64,000 nt of DNA from Mycoplasmopsis gallinacea (lineage in GTDB: Bacteria; Bacillota_I; Bacilli_A; Mycoplasmatales; Metamycoplasmataceae): the NCBI RefSeq assembly GCF_900660495.1, contig NZ_LR214950.1:62001-126000 (forward strand), given 5' to 3'. Positions 32,690-42,056 of this stretch are shown piece by piece. The notes beneath the pieces were generated by a model, which was given only the letters and a program-made list of their open reading frames with translations, was not told the origin of the DNA and made no database searches. The stretch's first letter is position 1. The number at the start of each line of letters is the position of its first letter. Both the position numbers and the translations under genes were made by a program.

Positions 32690-34318
32690 TTAACTCATAC
32701 ATGCGATGAAATCTTTATAAATTTTTATATTTTCTTTGTGGTTTTCATCCAAATCATTAATTATTTCTTGTACCACTTTTCCATTTACTTCTTTTTTTGT
32801 TATAGTCATCATTCTTAATGAATCCACAAATAAATCTAACGTCACTTTTTGTATTTCTCCATTGATTTCATAATATTTCTTTAATTTATAAAGACAGTAT
32901 TTTAAAACAACAAGAGCAATGAAACATAATAAAAGATGTGCAAGTATATGCTGTTCATTATGAACAAAAACAGGTCTAACTTGTAAAGAAGATTTTAATG
33001 TTCTGAAATTTTCTTCTACTTTTCATTGTTTTCTGTAAATTTCATTAGCTTTTTCTGGTGTTAAATCTAGAATATTGGTTTCAATAATGTAAAAACCATC
33101 TTCAGATTCTTTTTTCTTAATTTTCTCTCAATTTAATTTACCCACTGTTTTGCCATCAATGTCCATATATTTCTTTTTATATTCTGGAACTAAAGAACTA
33201 AGTGGCAGTTCTCCATTTACAGTTTTCTTATTCAATTTATCAATAAAATTATTTCTTTTTAATTTATCTAAAGTCTTTTTCCCAGGACTGAAAAACACAC
33301 ATCATTTTCTGTATTTACCATTAAATCTATTTTTATTTCAAACAGATTCAACAATTTGTTCTTTTCAAAACATTTCATCTCTAAAAACATAATGTTTGTC
33401 TTCAAGAATGAATTTTTTCATCCCAATACTTAATGTATCTAATCTTTTTTGGAATATATATTTAATTCCTTTTTGTTCTAGGAAACGTAAGTTTGCGTTG
33501 TTATTTATTCCACGATCTGCAACTATTGTAATATCCTTTATTTTATAGATTGATTGAAGTTCTAAAACGAAGGATAACATTGTTTTACCATCAGCCGTGT
33601 TACCTGGGAAAACTTTATAGTGTATTGGTATTCCGTTTTCGTCTACAGCCATTGCTATGACTACTTGATCTTCATTGTGTTTTCCGTCTTTTGAAAAACC
33701 GTTTTTTCTCATCCCTTCTCTTGTAAAGCTTTCAAAATAAACTGTTGTGTTATCGAAGTGAATAACTTTATTATTGCGATTTGTAAATTCATTTATTTTT
33801 TGAAATAAATTGACTAAAACAGAGTTCTTATTTTCAAAAATAACATCAAGATAGTTATATATTGATGATTTTTTAACATTAATATCATTTATAAAATCGC
33901 TTTTATTTTTATATTGTGACATATAGCTTCTTGGAAGGATAATTCTAGTTGCTATGAAAAATTCCAAAACCTCTTCTAACGATTTATGTTTACTTTTTGG
34001 CAATACTGAAAATAAATCTAATTCTTTAATAACTTTATAAATTAAATCAACTCCAATATTTTGGATACTTGTTTTTACAGAAGTGGGTTTTAATAATTTA
34101 AAAAATTCTTCTTTTGCAATAGCTTTATCTAAAGATGTATCTACTTTTTTTGCTATTTCTTTCATATCTTCAATTGAAGATAATCCATACTTTTCTTTGA
34201 TATCTTCTCAGTATCCTAGACCAACCTGATTTCCATAACCTTTTTTAAAACCTTTAGAAATAGCTAAAACTAAATAATATTTTCCATTTTGTTTTTTCTT
34301 GCATAAACTGTAACTCAT
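32690..34318 (-). CDS. IS1634-family transposase
   Basis: 542 aa, intact with TGA as Trp (GYWEDI, EMFWKEQ, QWKVEE). DDE residues are in VIHFDNTTVYF, ITIVADRGINNNAN and KVEENFRTLKS. The same GFSKDGKHNEDQVVIAMAVD block as in the other element is present. The ATG at 34318 lies 6 nt after a minus-strand TATAAT, so the message is leaderless. Confidence 0.92.
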
Positions 34319-34324
34319 GCTCTT

Positions 34325-34330
34325 ATTATA
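34325..34330 (-). promoter_or_regulatory. -10 box of transposase 2, leaderless spacing
   Basis: Minus-strand TATAAT 6 nt before the ATG; no ribosome-binding site. Confidence 0.6.
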
Positions 34331-34400
34331 TCATTTTATGTGTGTAATGTAAGTAAAAAAACATTTTTTTCTTTAGGTCATATATCTTTGATATATGTAT

Positions 34401-34425
34401 AAAAAATAAGCCTAAAAAATAGGCT
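34401..34425 (-). terminator. Terminator inside the IS end, facing incoming transcription
   Basis: On the minus strand AGCCTA-TTTTT-TAGGCT is followed by TATTTTTT. It would stop transcripts entering from the muramate operon before they reach the transposase. Confidence 0.7.
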
Positions 34426-34442
34426 CAACTTGGAAACTCAGG

Positions 34443-34459
34443 ATCAAAAGCAAAAACAT
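34443..34459. repeat. 17-bp target site duplication, right copy
   Basis: ATCAAAAGCAAAAACAT, identical to 32581-32597. Confidence 0.9.
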
Positions 34460-35027
34460 CTTCAAAATTGTGATTTAAAACAGTAACATTAGAAATTCCA
34501 CCAATGTTTTGAAGTAAGTTAACTTTATTAAGATCTTTGCAAATTTCTCAATCAAAAATAGTTACAAGCGGAGCACCTTGACCGCCATTAGCCATATCAG
34601 CGGGTCTAAAATCACCAATTGTAGTAATTTGTGTTTTTTGAGCAATTACGCTGATATCACCAAGTTGCATTGTTGATTTAGTTTCGCTTTCACTTGGGTC
34701 AATTAAATGGTAAATCGTTTGTCCGTGAGAAGCTATGAAATTAACATCTTTTTTATCTATTTTGTGTTTTTTAATAAACTGGTTAATGCATTTAGCATAA
34801 AAATTAGCTATTTCAAAATTCAGCGAACATAAAAATCTGGATGAAATATCATCTTTAAATGATTTGAAAATTTTCTCCCTTAAACTCGTTTCAATTGGGA
34901 ACATTTCAAAGTTATTAAGCTCTATTTTGATTTGCCCATCAAAGCTTCAAATACTTACATAAGCTACATCCAGAGCATCAACACTAGTTCCGCACATTAA
35001 ACCAATTGCATTAATTTTTCTTGCCAA
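34443..35027 (-). pseudogene. anmK: anmK 5' fragment (anhydro-MurNAc kinase N-terminal half), split by IS
   Basis: 195 codons from a TTG start at 35027 (AAGG 8 nt upstream), overlapping the end of mupG by 17 nt. AnmK hallmarks are AIGLMCGTSVDALDVAYV, FIASHGQTIYH, QLGDISVIAQ, TIGDFRPADMANGGQGAPLV and LLQNIGGISNVTVLN. After the duplicated AFD the frame runs into the IS. An ATG at LMCGT is too internal, so TTG is the best start. The truncated product would carry the phosphate-binding loop but lack the second lobe. Confidence 0.88.
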
Positions 35028-36099
35028 AAGTAAACCTTCCAAATGGTTTGATATGATCAATTAAAAATAAATCATCTTCATCAATTCTAGCTACTACATT
35101 TTTACCTAAAAGCACATTTTCTTGGTCTTTTAAGATGATTTGAAGCTCACCTTTATATTGTTTATAGTTTTCATTACAAATAACAACATCACCTTTTCTA
35201 AGCGCTTTTTGCTCGGTATTTTGCTTAATTTGTTCCTTTTTATATTTAACTCTACTTTGAGTTGATCTAATACTATAATCATTAGTATCACCTCTTCTAA
35301 AGTGTTCATTTTCAAGCAAGATTATATTTTCGATTTCTAAGTTATTTTCATTTAAATGAACCTTAAAATTCACAATTCCTTTTTGAAGCTCTGAAAGTTC
35401 TTTCAGCTCTTTTTCACTTGCAAATGAATCACCAATGATAATATCATCAATATAACCTAGGTTCATTAGAAACTTAGCTTGACTAGCTACATTTTTACCT
35501 CTTAAAAGTTCAAGTGAACAAAGTCCGTGACTTAATTCTCAAGGACCAACAGTTGCATTTTGTGAAGAAACAAAAGCAGCTGTTCTAATGTTATGTGCTT
35601 TGAATTTTTTAGTAATGCGTTCAAAAAATTCAAATGAAAGACCAGTGTATTTTTGTGGGTAGAAATTATGTGAAGCAATTAAATTATCTAAATTAGGTAA
35701 GTAAGCTAAAATGTTTTCTAAATAACTATTATCATTTGAGATATTAATTTCGATTTTTAAATTTTCTTTATTGTAAGTCATAGCAGCTTCTTTTTTGCCA
35801 TCAAACCCAAGATCTAACCTAATTCCGGTAGCTCCCATCTGCTTAAATAAAGCTAAATTATCATAAGATACACCTAATTTATCAAAGACCCTAGGATTAA
35901 CATCTAAAATAACTTCCATTCCTTTGCTTGTTGCAAAATCATTAATTTCCTTAAAGCTTTTAACAACTTCTTCTTTGGTGGCATTAACCGATAAAAGACA
36001 CGAAAAGACACGTTTAAAGCCATAATTGGCAGCTTTTTCAAGATAATCTAAAATCTCTTTTTTATCCTGCTTTTCTGGGTAAATTGAAACTCCTAACAT
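35011..36099 (-). CDS. mupG: MupG-type 6-phospho-N-acetylmuramidase (DUF871)
   Basis: 362 aa. It begins MLGVSIYPEKQDKKE, and I chose this ATG because GAAAGG lies just upstream. An N-terminal TIM-barrel (FSCLLSVNATKEEV, MEVILDVNPRVF, GIRLDLGF, LIASHNFYPQKYTGLS, TAAFVSSQNATVGPWELS) and a C-terminal beta domain (RSTQSRVKYK, RKGDVVICNENYKQYKGELQ) match DUF871. The characterised family member, MupG of Staphylococcus, cleaves MurNAc-6-P-GlcNAc to MurNAc-6-P and GlcNAc. Here it sits with a PTS, MurQ and AnmK, which supports the same role. A phosphosugar is needed, as the IIC/IIB/IIA genes would provide. Confidence 0.85.
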
Positions 36100-36109
36100 A
36101 TTAACCTTT

Positions 36110-36427
36110 CTATTTGCGTTTGTTTTGGTACTGATTAGCTTTAGCAAGTTTTTGCTCTCTTCAAATGTTATATCTTTCTAAAAATAGTGCTGTAGAAAAT
36201 CCAAGGCAAAGCACAAATGGAATTCCTGCTGCATAAAAAGTGATATTAAAATCAACATTTGCAATTATAAGCGGCACACCAACTAGAATAAATACAATAA
36301 AGGGAAAAGGGAGAACATATCACATTTTAAGTTTTTTAAGAACTTGATAGCTCGTGTTGATTTTATTAGTTATTAAATATGCAAAGGCGGCACAAGCAAT
36401 CAAAATCAGGAAAACTCATCATTGCAT
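36110..36427 (-). CDS. Small three-TM membrane protein of the muramate operon
   Basis: 105 aa, hidden by TGA codons (starts MQWWVFLILIA). Hydrophobic segments lie at about residues 3-20, 38-58 and 65-84, and a basic C-terminus (REQKLAKANQYQNKRK) is probably cytoplasmic. It lies between PTS IIC (22 nt) and mupG (10 nt), so it belongs to the operon. I recognise no family. A helper of the IIC channel or of lipoprotein placement is possible but unsupported. Confidence 0.65.
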
Positions 36428-36449
36428 AAAAATCCTTTTTAATTAAAAT

Positions 36450-37922
36450 TTATTGTTTTCTTTTTCAAAATTTTCTTTTGAAAATAGTTCTAGAATGAAA
36501 TTCTTTAGAAATTTCTTCTCTAAGTTTATCTACATCTAAGGTAATGTTTTGTTTTTTAGCTTCAGCGACTCTAGTTTCAATTTCCATTTCAATTTCTTCT
36601 TTAAGAAGTTTTTTATCATAAGCAATTGCAAATGGGTATCAAATAAGGCATGAAATAAAAATTAAAACAAAGGTAAGCACACCAGCTTTTCAATCAAGAC
36701 CTGTTGAAAGAAGTGCTCCAAAGAAAGTAGGAAGAGTTCAACCAACAGTTTGCACTGGAATTGCAATTAAATTAAGTTTCATTAAGATAAATGTAACAGT
36801 TCCCATTACAATTGGTGAAAGAATAGCAGGAAGAGCTAAAAATGGGTTAAGAACAAGTGGGTATCCAAAGATAATTGGTTCATTGATATTGAAAATCCCC
36901 GGAAGTACTGATGGATAAGTAACTGAACGAATGTATTTTGATTTAGCAAAAAGGAGCATTACAATAATAAGTCCTAAGGTAGCTCCAGCTCCCCCGATTC
37001 ATACGAATCATTGGAAAAATGGTTCAACTAAAATGTTAGCACCATCTTTTGCATAAAGCATACTTACTTTTAAGTTAGTTAAAAGTTCACTGTTTTGATC
37101 GATTGCAATCAATCAAAATGGACGAGCAAGAGCTCCGATAATTGACATTCCATGAATACCTGCGATTCAAAGAATCATAACAAATAACACTACAATTAAG
37201 AATCCAAAGTAATTACTTTTTCCAAATAAAGTTTGAAGTGGAGAAAGGATGAAGTTAACATATGAGTGAATATTGAATTTTAAAAAGTAGAATAAGAAAG
37301 TAGCGGGTAAAATAACAAAAATCATAGGGATTAATGCATTAAAAGGTTTTGCTACTGATTGTGGAACTGATTTAGGCATTTTAATTATGATGTTGTATTT
37401 AACACATAATCTAAAGATTTCAATTGAAAGAATTGAAACTACAATTCCACCAAAAATTGTGGCTGATCCAAAAGAAGCAGTTGAAATAGTTGGGTTACCA
37501 ATTCCAGTATATGTTGGTCCGATAATTGAAATTAAATAACCAATAAGTGCAATTAAAACACCTTGTTGATCATCTAATTTGTAGCTTTTGCTAAGAGAAC
37601 GAGCAATTCCAAGAACTGCAAAAAATCCTAACATTGGGTATGTTAATCTATATGGAAGCATTAAAAATGATGCTCATTTTTTTCCAGCTTCGGTTTTCAT
37701 TAAAACAGCTTGCCCGAAAGTTTGTCCACTTTCTTTACCAATTGGGAAAAAGAAAAGGATTAAGAATAATGAACCTATTAATAAAATAGGAATAATTGAG
37801 ATCATTCCATTGCGAATTGCATCGATATAACGATTTTCACCTAATTTGGAAATAATAGGCATAAATGTTCTTTCGACTCATTTCATAAATGAAAGACCAT
37901 AACTTTTTTTGGTTTTTTCCAT
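36450..37922 (-). CDS. PTS IIC component, lactose/cellobiose family
   Basis: 490 aa, about 10 TM segments. The family pattern is seen at FMPIISKLGENRYIDAIRNG, NGMISIIPILLIGSLFLI, HGMSIIGALARPFW and PGIFNINEPIIFGYPLVLNP, the last being the conserved sugar-binding and specificity region of CelB/ChbC/LacE. The C-terminus carries a ~50-residue charged helix after the membrane part. Trp codons are TGA. It forms the translocation channel for a sugar phosphorylated by the adjacent IIB. The context suggests a MurNAc-containing sugar rather than lactose. Confidence 0.88.
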
Positions 37923-37923
37923 T

Positions 37924-38232
37924 TTATGACTCCATTGTTTTTAAAATATTTTGAATTAATTTGGATGCACCAATTGGTGAATATTCAGTGATTTGAATTT
38001 GGTAAATCTTTTTGTTTTTTGCAGCTGCAAATTCTTCGATTTGGCTATATTTGTGTTTAATTTGCGGAGCGACTAAAACAATGTCAAAATCACCTTCAAA
38101 TTCTTCAATTTCATTAGTCCCAATGGCTTTGGCACTAAAATTGTCCAAATTTAATTTACTTGCTTCTCTTTCGAGTGAAGAAATTAAAATTTGAGTTGAC
38201 ATTCCTCCTGAACAAATAAGTAATACTTTCAT
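37924..38232 (-). CDS. PTS IIB component, lactose/cellobiose family
   Basis: 102 aa. The phosphocysteine site is LLICSGGMSTQIL (Cys-8), the P-loop of CelA/ChbB-type IIB. IVLVAPQIKHKY and the dinucleotide-like fold follow. It passes phosphate from IIA to the incoming sugar. It is 1 nt from IIC and 1 nt from the upstream membrane gene, a very tight operon. Confidence 0.92.
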   Translation of the reverse strand: MKVLLICSGGMSTQILISSLEREASKLNLDNFSAKAIGTNEIEEFEGDFDIVLVAPQIKHKYSQIEEFAAAKNKKIYQIQITEYSPIGASKLIQNILKTMES

Positions 38233-38233
38233 C

Positions 38234-38776
38234 TTACACCTCTTTTAATTTTTTGCTTGCTATTGCTTTTTTAGCAAATACATAAACTAAATATACTAAA
38301 ATGTTGGCAGCTTGTACAAAAACAAGACTAAGAAGAGTATATTTAATGGCATTATTTTGAGCCATTGCTACATCATAAGCTTCACCTCTAAAAACAGTAT
38401 TATTTGCTGATAATTGCATAAGGTCATCATTAAATACTGAATAAGCAATTGATGTATGTAAAAGTAAAGCAAATGAGATAATAAATGTTGTTAAGGTGAA
38501 AATATATTTAATTGGGTTATCACCAAGTAATTTTTGTCCATTTTTACGTTTTTGGTAAAAATCTTTTGCCAATAAAACAATGGAAACAAAAATAAGAATT
38601 GACATTAATAAAACTGTCATTATAAAATTAATGTCAGAATAGTTAAGGCTAACTGTTGCAATTTCAGATTTGCTTTTTTGCATTATCTTTGGTATAAATG
38701 CAAGTGTTTCAATAATTGAAAGAATTGCAACTAGAATACTTAGACCTATAACAGAGCTAACTCTAGTTTTTTTCAT
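38234..38776 (-). CDS. Four-TM membrane protein of the muramate operon, unidentified
   Basis: 180 aa with TM segments near residues 9-28, 50-70, 90-112 and 145-168. A ~30-residue loop lies before the last TM (NDDLMQLSANNTVFRGEAYDV). It overlaps the end of the IIA gene by 14 nt. I see no match to PTS domains or transporters. Its constant place between IIA and IIB suggests a dedicated partner of this sugar system. Function unknown. Confidence 0.65.
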   Translation of the reverse strand: MKKTRVSSVIGLSILVAILSIIETLAFIPKIMQKSKSEIATVSLNYSDINFIMTVLLMSILIFVSIVLLAKDFYQKRKNGQKLLGDNPIKYIFTLTTFIISFALLLHTSIAYSVFNDDLMQLSANNTVFRGEAYDVAMAQNNAIKYTLLSLVFVQAANILVYLVYVFAKKAIASKKLKEV

Positions 38777-39107
38777 TTTTACCTTCTTTGTATTTGTCAG
38801 TTAATTTTTCAACTAATTTGATCATTTTTTCAGCCATTACTAAAGCATTTTCAGCTGACATAAATTGATCTTCAGAGTGCATAATTAAAACTGACTCGTT
38901 TTGAATTTGCCCATTTAAACTAGCTGTAAGTAAATTTGAATGAGCATTGTGAGTATTTTTGAGAAACTTTTTTCCTTCCTTGACTTTTTCTTTAGCTTGC
39001 TCAAGTTTTTCATCGAAAGCTAAATCAATAGCTTCTAAGAAACAATTTTTAGCTTCACCGCTAAAAGAAATAAGTTCAAAGCATAACTGTTCAATATTAT
39101 TTTCCAT
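38763..39107 (-). CDS. PTS IIA component, lactose/cellobiose family
   Basis: 114 aa, all-helical. I chose the ATG at 39107 because GAGGAA precedes it. It begins IEQLCFELISFSGEAKNCFLEAI. The His block LIMHSEDQFMSAENA corresponds to the phosphorylated H-x-Q-D-x-L-M region of LacF/CelC, and a second His pair is in NTHNAHSNLL. It takes phosphate from HPr (ptsH at 25.9 kb). It overlaps murQ by 11 nt. Confidence 0.9.
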   Translation of the reverse strand: MENNIEQLCFELISFSGEAKNCFLEAIDLAFDEKLEQAKEKVKEGKKFLKNTHNAHSNLLTASLNGQIQNESVLIMHSEDQFMSAENALVMAEKMIKLVEKLTDKYKEGKNEKN

Positions 39108-39972
39108 ATTTTTCCTCGTATTTTTTTCTTGCATCAGATAATGAAAGACTATCTTCTAACATATAAAGTGCCATTTGAACATTTTTGGTTTGACTAAATA
39201 CCTCTTCAATTTCTTCGTTAGAAGCATTTGTAATTTCTTGAATCATATTTTTACATCTTTGCTCTAGCTTTTGATTTGAAGGAATTACATTAATCATATA
39301 ATTGCCACGCACATATCCAAGCTTAGTCATTACTGCAGTTGATAAAATATTGCAAATCATTTTTTGTGATGTTCCGGCTTTCATTCGTGTTGAACCTGTA
39401 ATAACTTCAGCTCCAGTATTTAGGAAAATTAAATGATCAACATCTAATTTATTTTCTTTTGAAAGCGAATTACAAATTAAAGCATTTTTGCATCCAATTT
39501 GCTTAGCATAATCAAGAGCTGCAATTACATAAGGGGTTCTACCAGAAGCTGTTAGCCCTACTAAAATGTCATTTTTGTTTAAATTAACTGCTTTTAGATC
39601 TTCTCTAGCTTGCTCTTTATTATCTTCAGCACCTTCAATTGGTTCATAAAAAGCTTGTTTTCCTCCAGCAATTAATGCAATAATTTTACCTTTTACTCCG
39701 TAAGTTGGATAAATTTCTGATGCATCAAGCATCCCAATTCTTCCGCTAGTTCCAGCTCCAATATAAACGATTCTTCCACCATTTTTTAAAGCTTTGTAAG
39801 CAGAATTAATTAATTTAGCAATTTTTACCTTATTTTTTTGCACTTCAGTTAGAATGATTGAATCTTCTAATGCAATTGTTTCAACCATTGAGATAGTATC
39901 TAACTTGGAAAAATTGAAAGTTCGTTTGTTGCGCTGCTCAGTTTTTAAGCTTGCAATTTTGTTCATTTTCAT
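39097..39972 (-). CDS. murQ: N-acetylmuramic acid 6-phosphate etherase
   Basis: 291 aa. SIS-domain enzyme with TEQRNKRTFNFSKLDTISMV, GGRIVYIGAGTSGRIGMLDA, EIYPTYG, IEGAEDNKEQAREDL, VGLTASGRTPYVIAAL and EVITGSTRMKAGTSQK, all diagnostic of MurQ. It removes D-lactate from MurNAc-6-P to give GlcNAc-6-P, which can enter glycolysis through nagA/nagB (not in the window). It lies 2 nt after the amidase-like lipoprotein. A second in-frame ATG two codons downstream is possible. Confidence 0.96.
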   Translation of the reverse strand: MKMNKIASLKTEQRNKRTFNFSKLDTISMVETIALEDSIILTEVQKNKVKIAKLINSAYKALKNGGRIVYIGAGTSGRIGMLDASEIYPTYGVKGKIIALIAGGKQAFYEPIEGAEDNKEQAREDLKAVNLNKNDILVGLTASGRTPYVIAALDYAKQIGCKNALICNSLSKENKLDVDHLIFLNTGAEVITGSTRMKAGTSQKMICNILSTAVMTKLGYVRGNYMINVIPSNQKLEQRCKNMIQEITNASNEEIEEVFSQTKNVQMALYMLEDSLSLSDARKKYEEKYGK

Positions 39973-39974
39973 AA

Positions 39975-41060
39975 CTAATTGTTTCTTTCTAAGGTTCTAT
40001 AAAGTAAGATACCTGGCACTTTTGGTACATCGTATGGTTTATTATTTTTTGTATCAAAGTTTCGATCTGTAAGATATTCAACAAGTGGAGTATCAACAAC
40101 TTTCATATTAACTTTTGCACTTGAAGCGTTTCTGTAGTATGCTTTTTTAACTCCATTTTCTTCTTTAAAGATTAAATATCCACAGTGAGTTACGTCTAAT
40201 CAGCTATTTAAGTTAGCAGGCGCTGCAAGCATAATTAAATCACCATCTTTAAAGTATTTAGCTAAAAATTCATCACTAACAGCTTTAACATCTAAATATT
40301 TAACTGTTCTATTTTCTTGTTCAACTCCAACAAGTACTGAATCTCTTTGAGCAGGATTTTCTTTATTTGGCTTACCATTTTTAACAAAATCAATAGTGAT
40401 AATTTTGTCTGCATTTTCAGTACCTAAAACTTGTTCAGTAACTAAGTTTTTCACAATTGGATTTCCATGTTCCCAATCAGTGAAAAAGTGTTTTCTATTT
40501 GCATAAGTTACTTCTGAATTATTGTATCTAGTGCTTACTAAAGCATCTAAGAAACTACTATAATCAGTAGCATATAAAAGTGCATTAACATAATCTAAAT
40601 ATGTAAAGCAATCTAGACCTGTAAAATCAGCTACTAATACTTCTTTATTCTCGTTATTTCCAATTAGCCGATCAGCTACATATGGATCATTTAAGAACTT
40701 GTCACTAATAAATGAAACAAGTTCATTAACTGATTTATCGCTAGCTTGATTGAAAGTATTTCTAGCAGCAATGATTTTATTAACTTTTGAAATGGTTGCT
40801 GCATTAGTTAAAAGTGGATTTTCAGTTTTTAAAAAGCCACTAAAATATGCAAGAGTTGAATCTTTTGATTTAATCTGTTTATTTAAATCTTCATTTACTT
40901 TTTCTACTTTAGTTTTTTCAGCAGAGATATCCTTAAGATTTAAATTTTCAGTTTCTAGTTTTTCAATTAGAGCTTTTTCATTAGTTTTACTATTACAACT
41001 AATTATGGATAAAGCAGGAATGACACTAGCTCCTAAAAGCAAGAATTTACCGATTTTCAT
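39975..41060 (-). CDS. Lipoprotein with DUF1460 amidase/endopeptidase-like domain
   Basis: 361 aa. The lipoprotein signal is MKIGKFLLLGASVIPALSIISC, Cys-22. A coiled stalk follows (residues ~28-70). The folded domain has FTGLDCFTYLDYVNALL, YNNSEVTYANRKHFFTDWEHGN, KNLVTEQVLG and VTHCGYLIFKE. These match the DUF1460 family (NlpC/P60-related, annotated as N-acetylmuramoyl-L-alanine amidase-like), with the catalytic Cys in DCFT and His in CGYL/HCGYL or the RKHFF segment. On the outer membrane face it could strip peptides from cell-wall fragments of other bacteria. It is the first gene of the operon, after an AAGGAG site. Confidence 0.72.
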
Positions 41061-41159
41061 CTTTTCTCCTTAATTAAAATATCCGGGATTTTTATTATTT
41101 CCCTACTTTAATTTTATTTTTTGGTTATCAAAAATTTCAAAAAAATTTGTGTTATATTT

Positions 41160-41177
41160 AATATTTTGTGAAATATT
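41160..41177. promoter_or_regulatory. Candidate operator between the regulator and the muramate operon
   Basis: AATATTT-TGTG-AAATATT, a 7-bp inverted repeat, lies directly upstream of the regulator's -10 box, within its -35/-10 region. It is in the 130-bp divergent region, so binding by the RpiR-type protein could control both directions. AT-rich palindromes arise often by chance here. Confidence 0.35.
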
Positions 41178-41178
41178 T

Positions 41179-41184
41179 TATAAT
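41179..41184 (+). promoter_or_regulatory. -10 box of the RpiR-type regulator, leaderless spacing
   Basis: TATAAT lies 6 nt before the ATG at 41191; no ribosome-binding site. Confidence 0.6.
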
Positions 41185-41190
41185 TTTGAT

Positions 41191-41955
41191 ATGGTAAAGC
41201 GAAGTAAAACTACAAATTTTGAGATCTTTTATGACAAACTTATTGATCAAAGTAATCAAAAGGAAACAATTAACAAACACATTGCATGTAAGATCTTAAA
41301 ATACATTAAAGATTTAAAACCAATTGAAAAAGCAATTGATTTTTGCGATAAAAACGGAATTAGCCCTTCTACTTTTACGGCTTTTTGTAAAAAAATGGGG
41401 TTTTCAAATGTTAAAGAGCTCATTTTTATGCATGAGCAAATTTTAGAAAACTACAAAAAGAAAAAGCTATCTAAAAAAGATAGTGATAACAAAATTAAAC
41501 TAGCAGCTAGAATTATTGATAATAGTCGTAAAATTCTATTTATCGGTGTTTCTGGGGCTTTAAGCACTAATATCGACTTTCAACTTAAGTTGCTAAGAAT
41601 GGACAAAAACGCTATAGTTGTTTGAAATAAATATGAGCAAATCGGTCTTTCAAAACTACTTACTGAAAAAGATGTTATTATTGTTAATTCTGTATCGTTT
41701 CAACACAAATGAATGATCGATATTGTAAAGCATACTAAAGCCGCAGTTATTGTGGTTTCTTCATGAATGCCTCCCGAAGTAAAAGATAAGGTAAAATTCT
41801 TTTTCCATATTAAAACTAATGAAAGACAAGATGCTCTTAGGGTATTTACAATGCAATCTAAAATTTTTGCTGTCGAAATTTATTACAAAATTTTTATCGA
41901 ACTTCAAAAGAACCAAAAAAACCAAGAAAATCTTGAACTTTCCTCATACCGTTAA
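41191..41955 (+). CDS. RpiR/MurR-family transcription regulator
   Basis: 254 aa. The N-terminal HTH_6 domain (KAIDFCDKNGISPSTFTAFCKKMGFSNVKEL) is followed by a SIS domain (RKILFIGVSGALSTNIDFQLKLLRMDKNAIVV, then EKDVIIVNSVSFQHKW and KAAVIVVSSW). RpiR proteins bind phosphosugars; MurR of E. coli answers to MurNAc-6-P. Its position, divergent from the muramate operon, supports control of that operon. I start at the ATG at leaderless spacing from TATAAT; an upstream in-frame extension would begin before the promoter. TGA(Trp) codons split the apparent frame. Confidence 0.85.
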
Positions 41956-42026
41956 TACCTATAAAATAGGTTAATAAGTCTAAATTAGGCCTTAATAATT
42001 CACTTAATTTAACACCATAAAATAAA

Positions 42027-42055
42027 AGCAAGATACAATACATCTTGCTCTTTTT
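42027..42055. terminator. Bidirectional terminator
   Basis: AGCAAGAT-ACAATAC-ATCTTGCT with C-TTTTT downstream and A-runs upstream, between the convergent regulator and LlaJI genes. Confidence 0.85.
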
Positions 42056-42056
42056 G

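Larger units (their letters stand above)
32598..34442 (-). mobile_element. IS1634-family insertion sequence, element 2 (inside anmK)
   Basis: 1845 bp with perfect 17-bp terminal inverted repeats (CCTGAGTTTCCAAGTTG / CAACTTGGAAACTCAGG). It contains one intact transposase on the minus strand, in the same direction as the host operon, and is flanked by a 17-bp duplication. Perfect ends and an intact frame suggest a recent insertion. Compared with element 1 it has the same ends and terminator type but a clearly different transposase and a much shorter target duplication. Confidence 0.93.
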
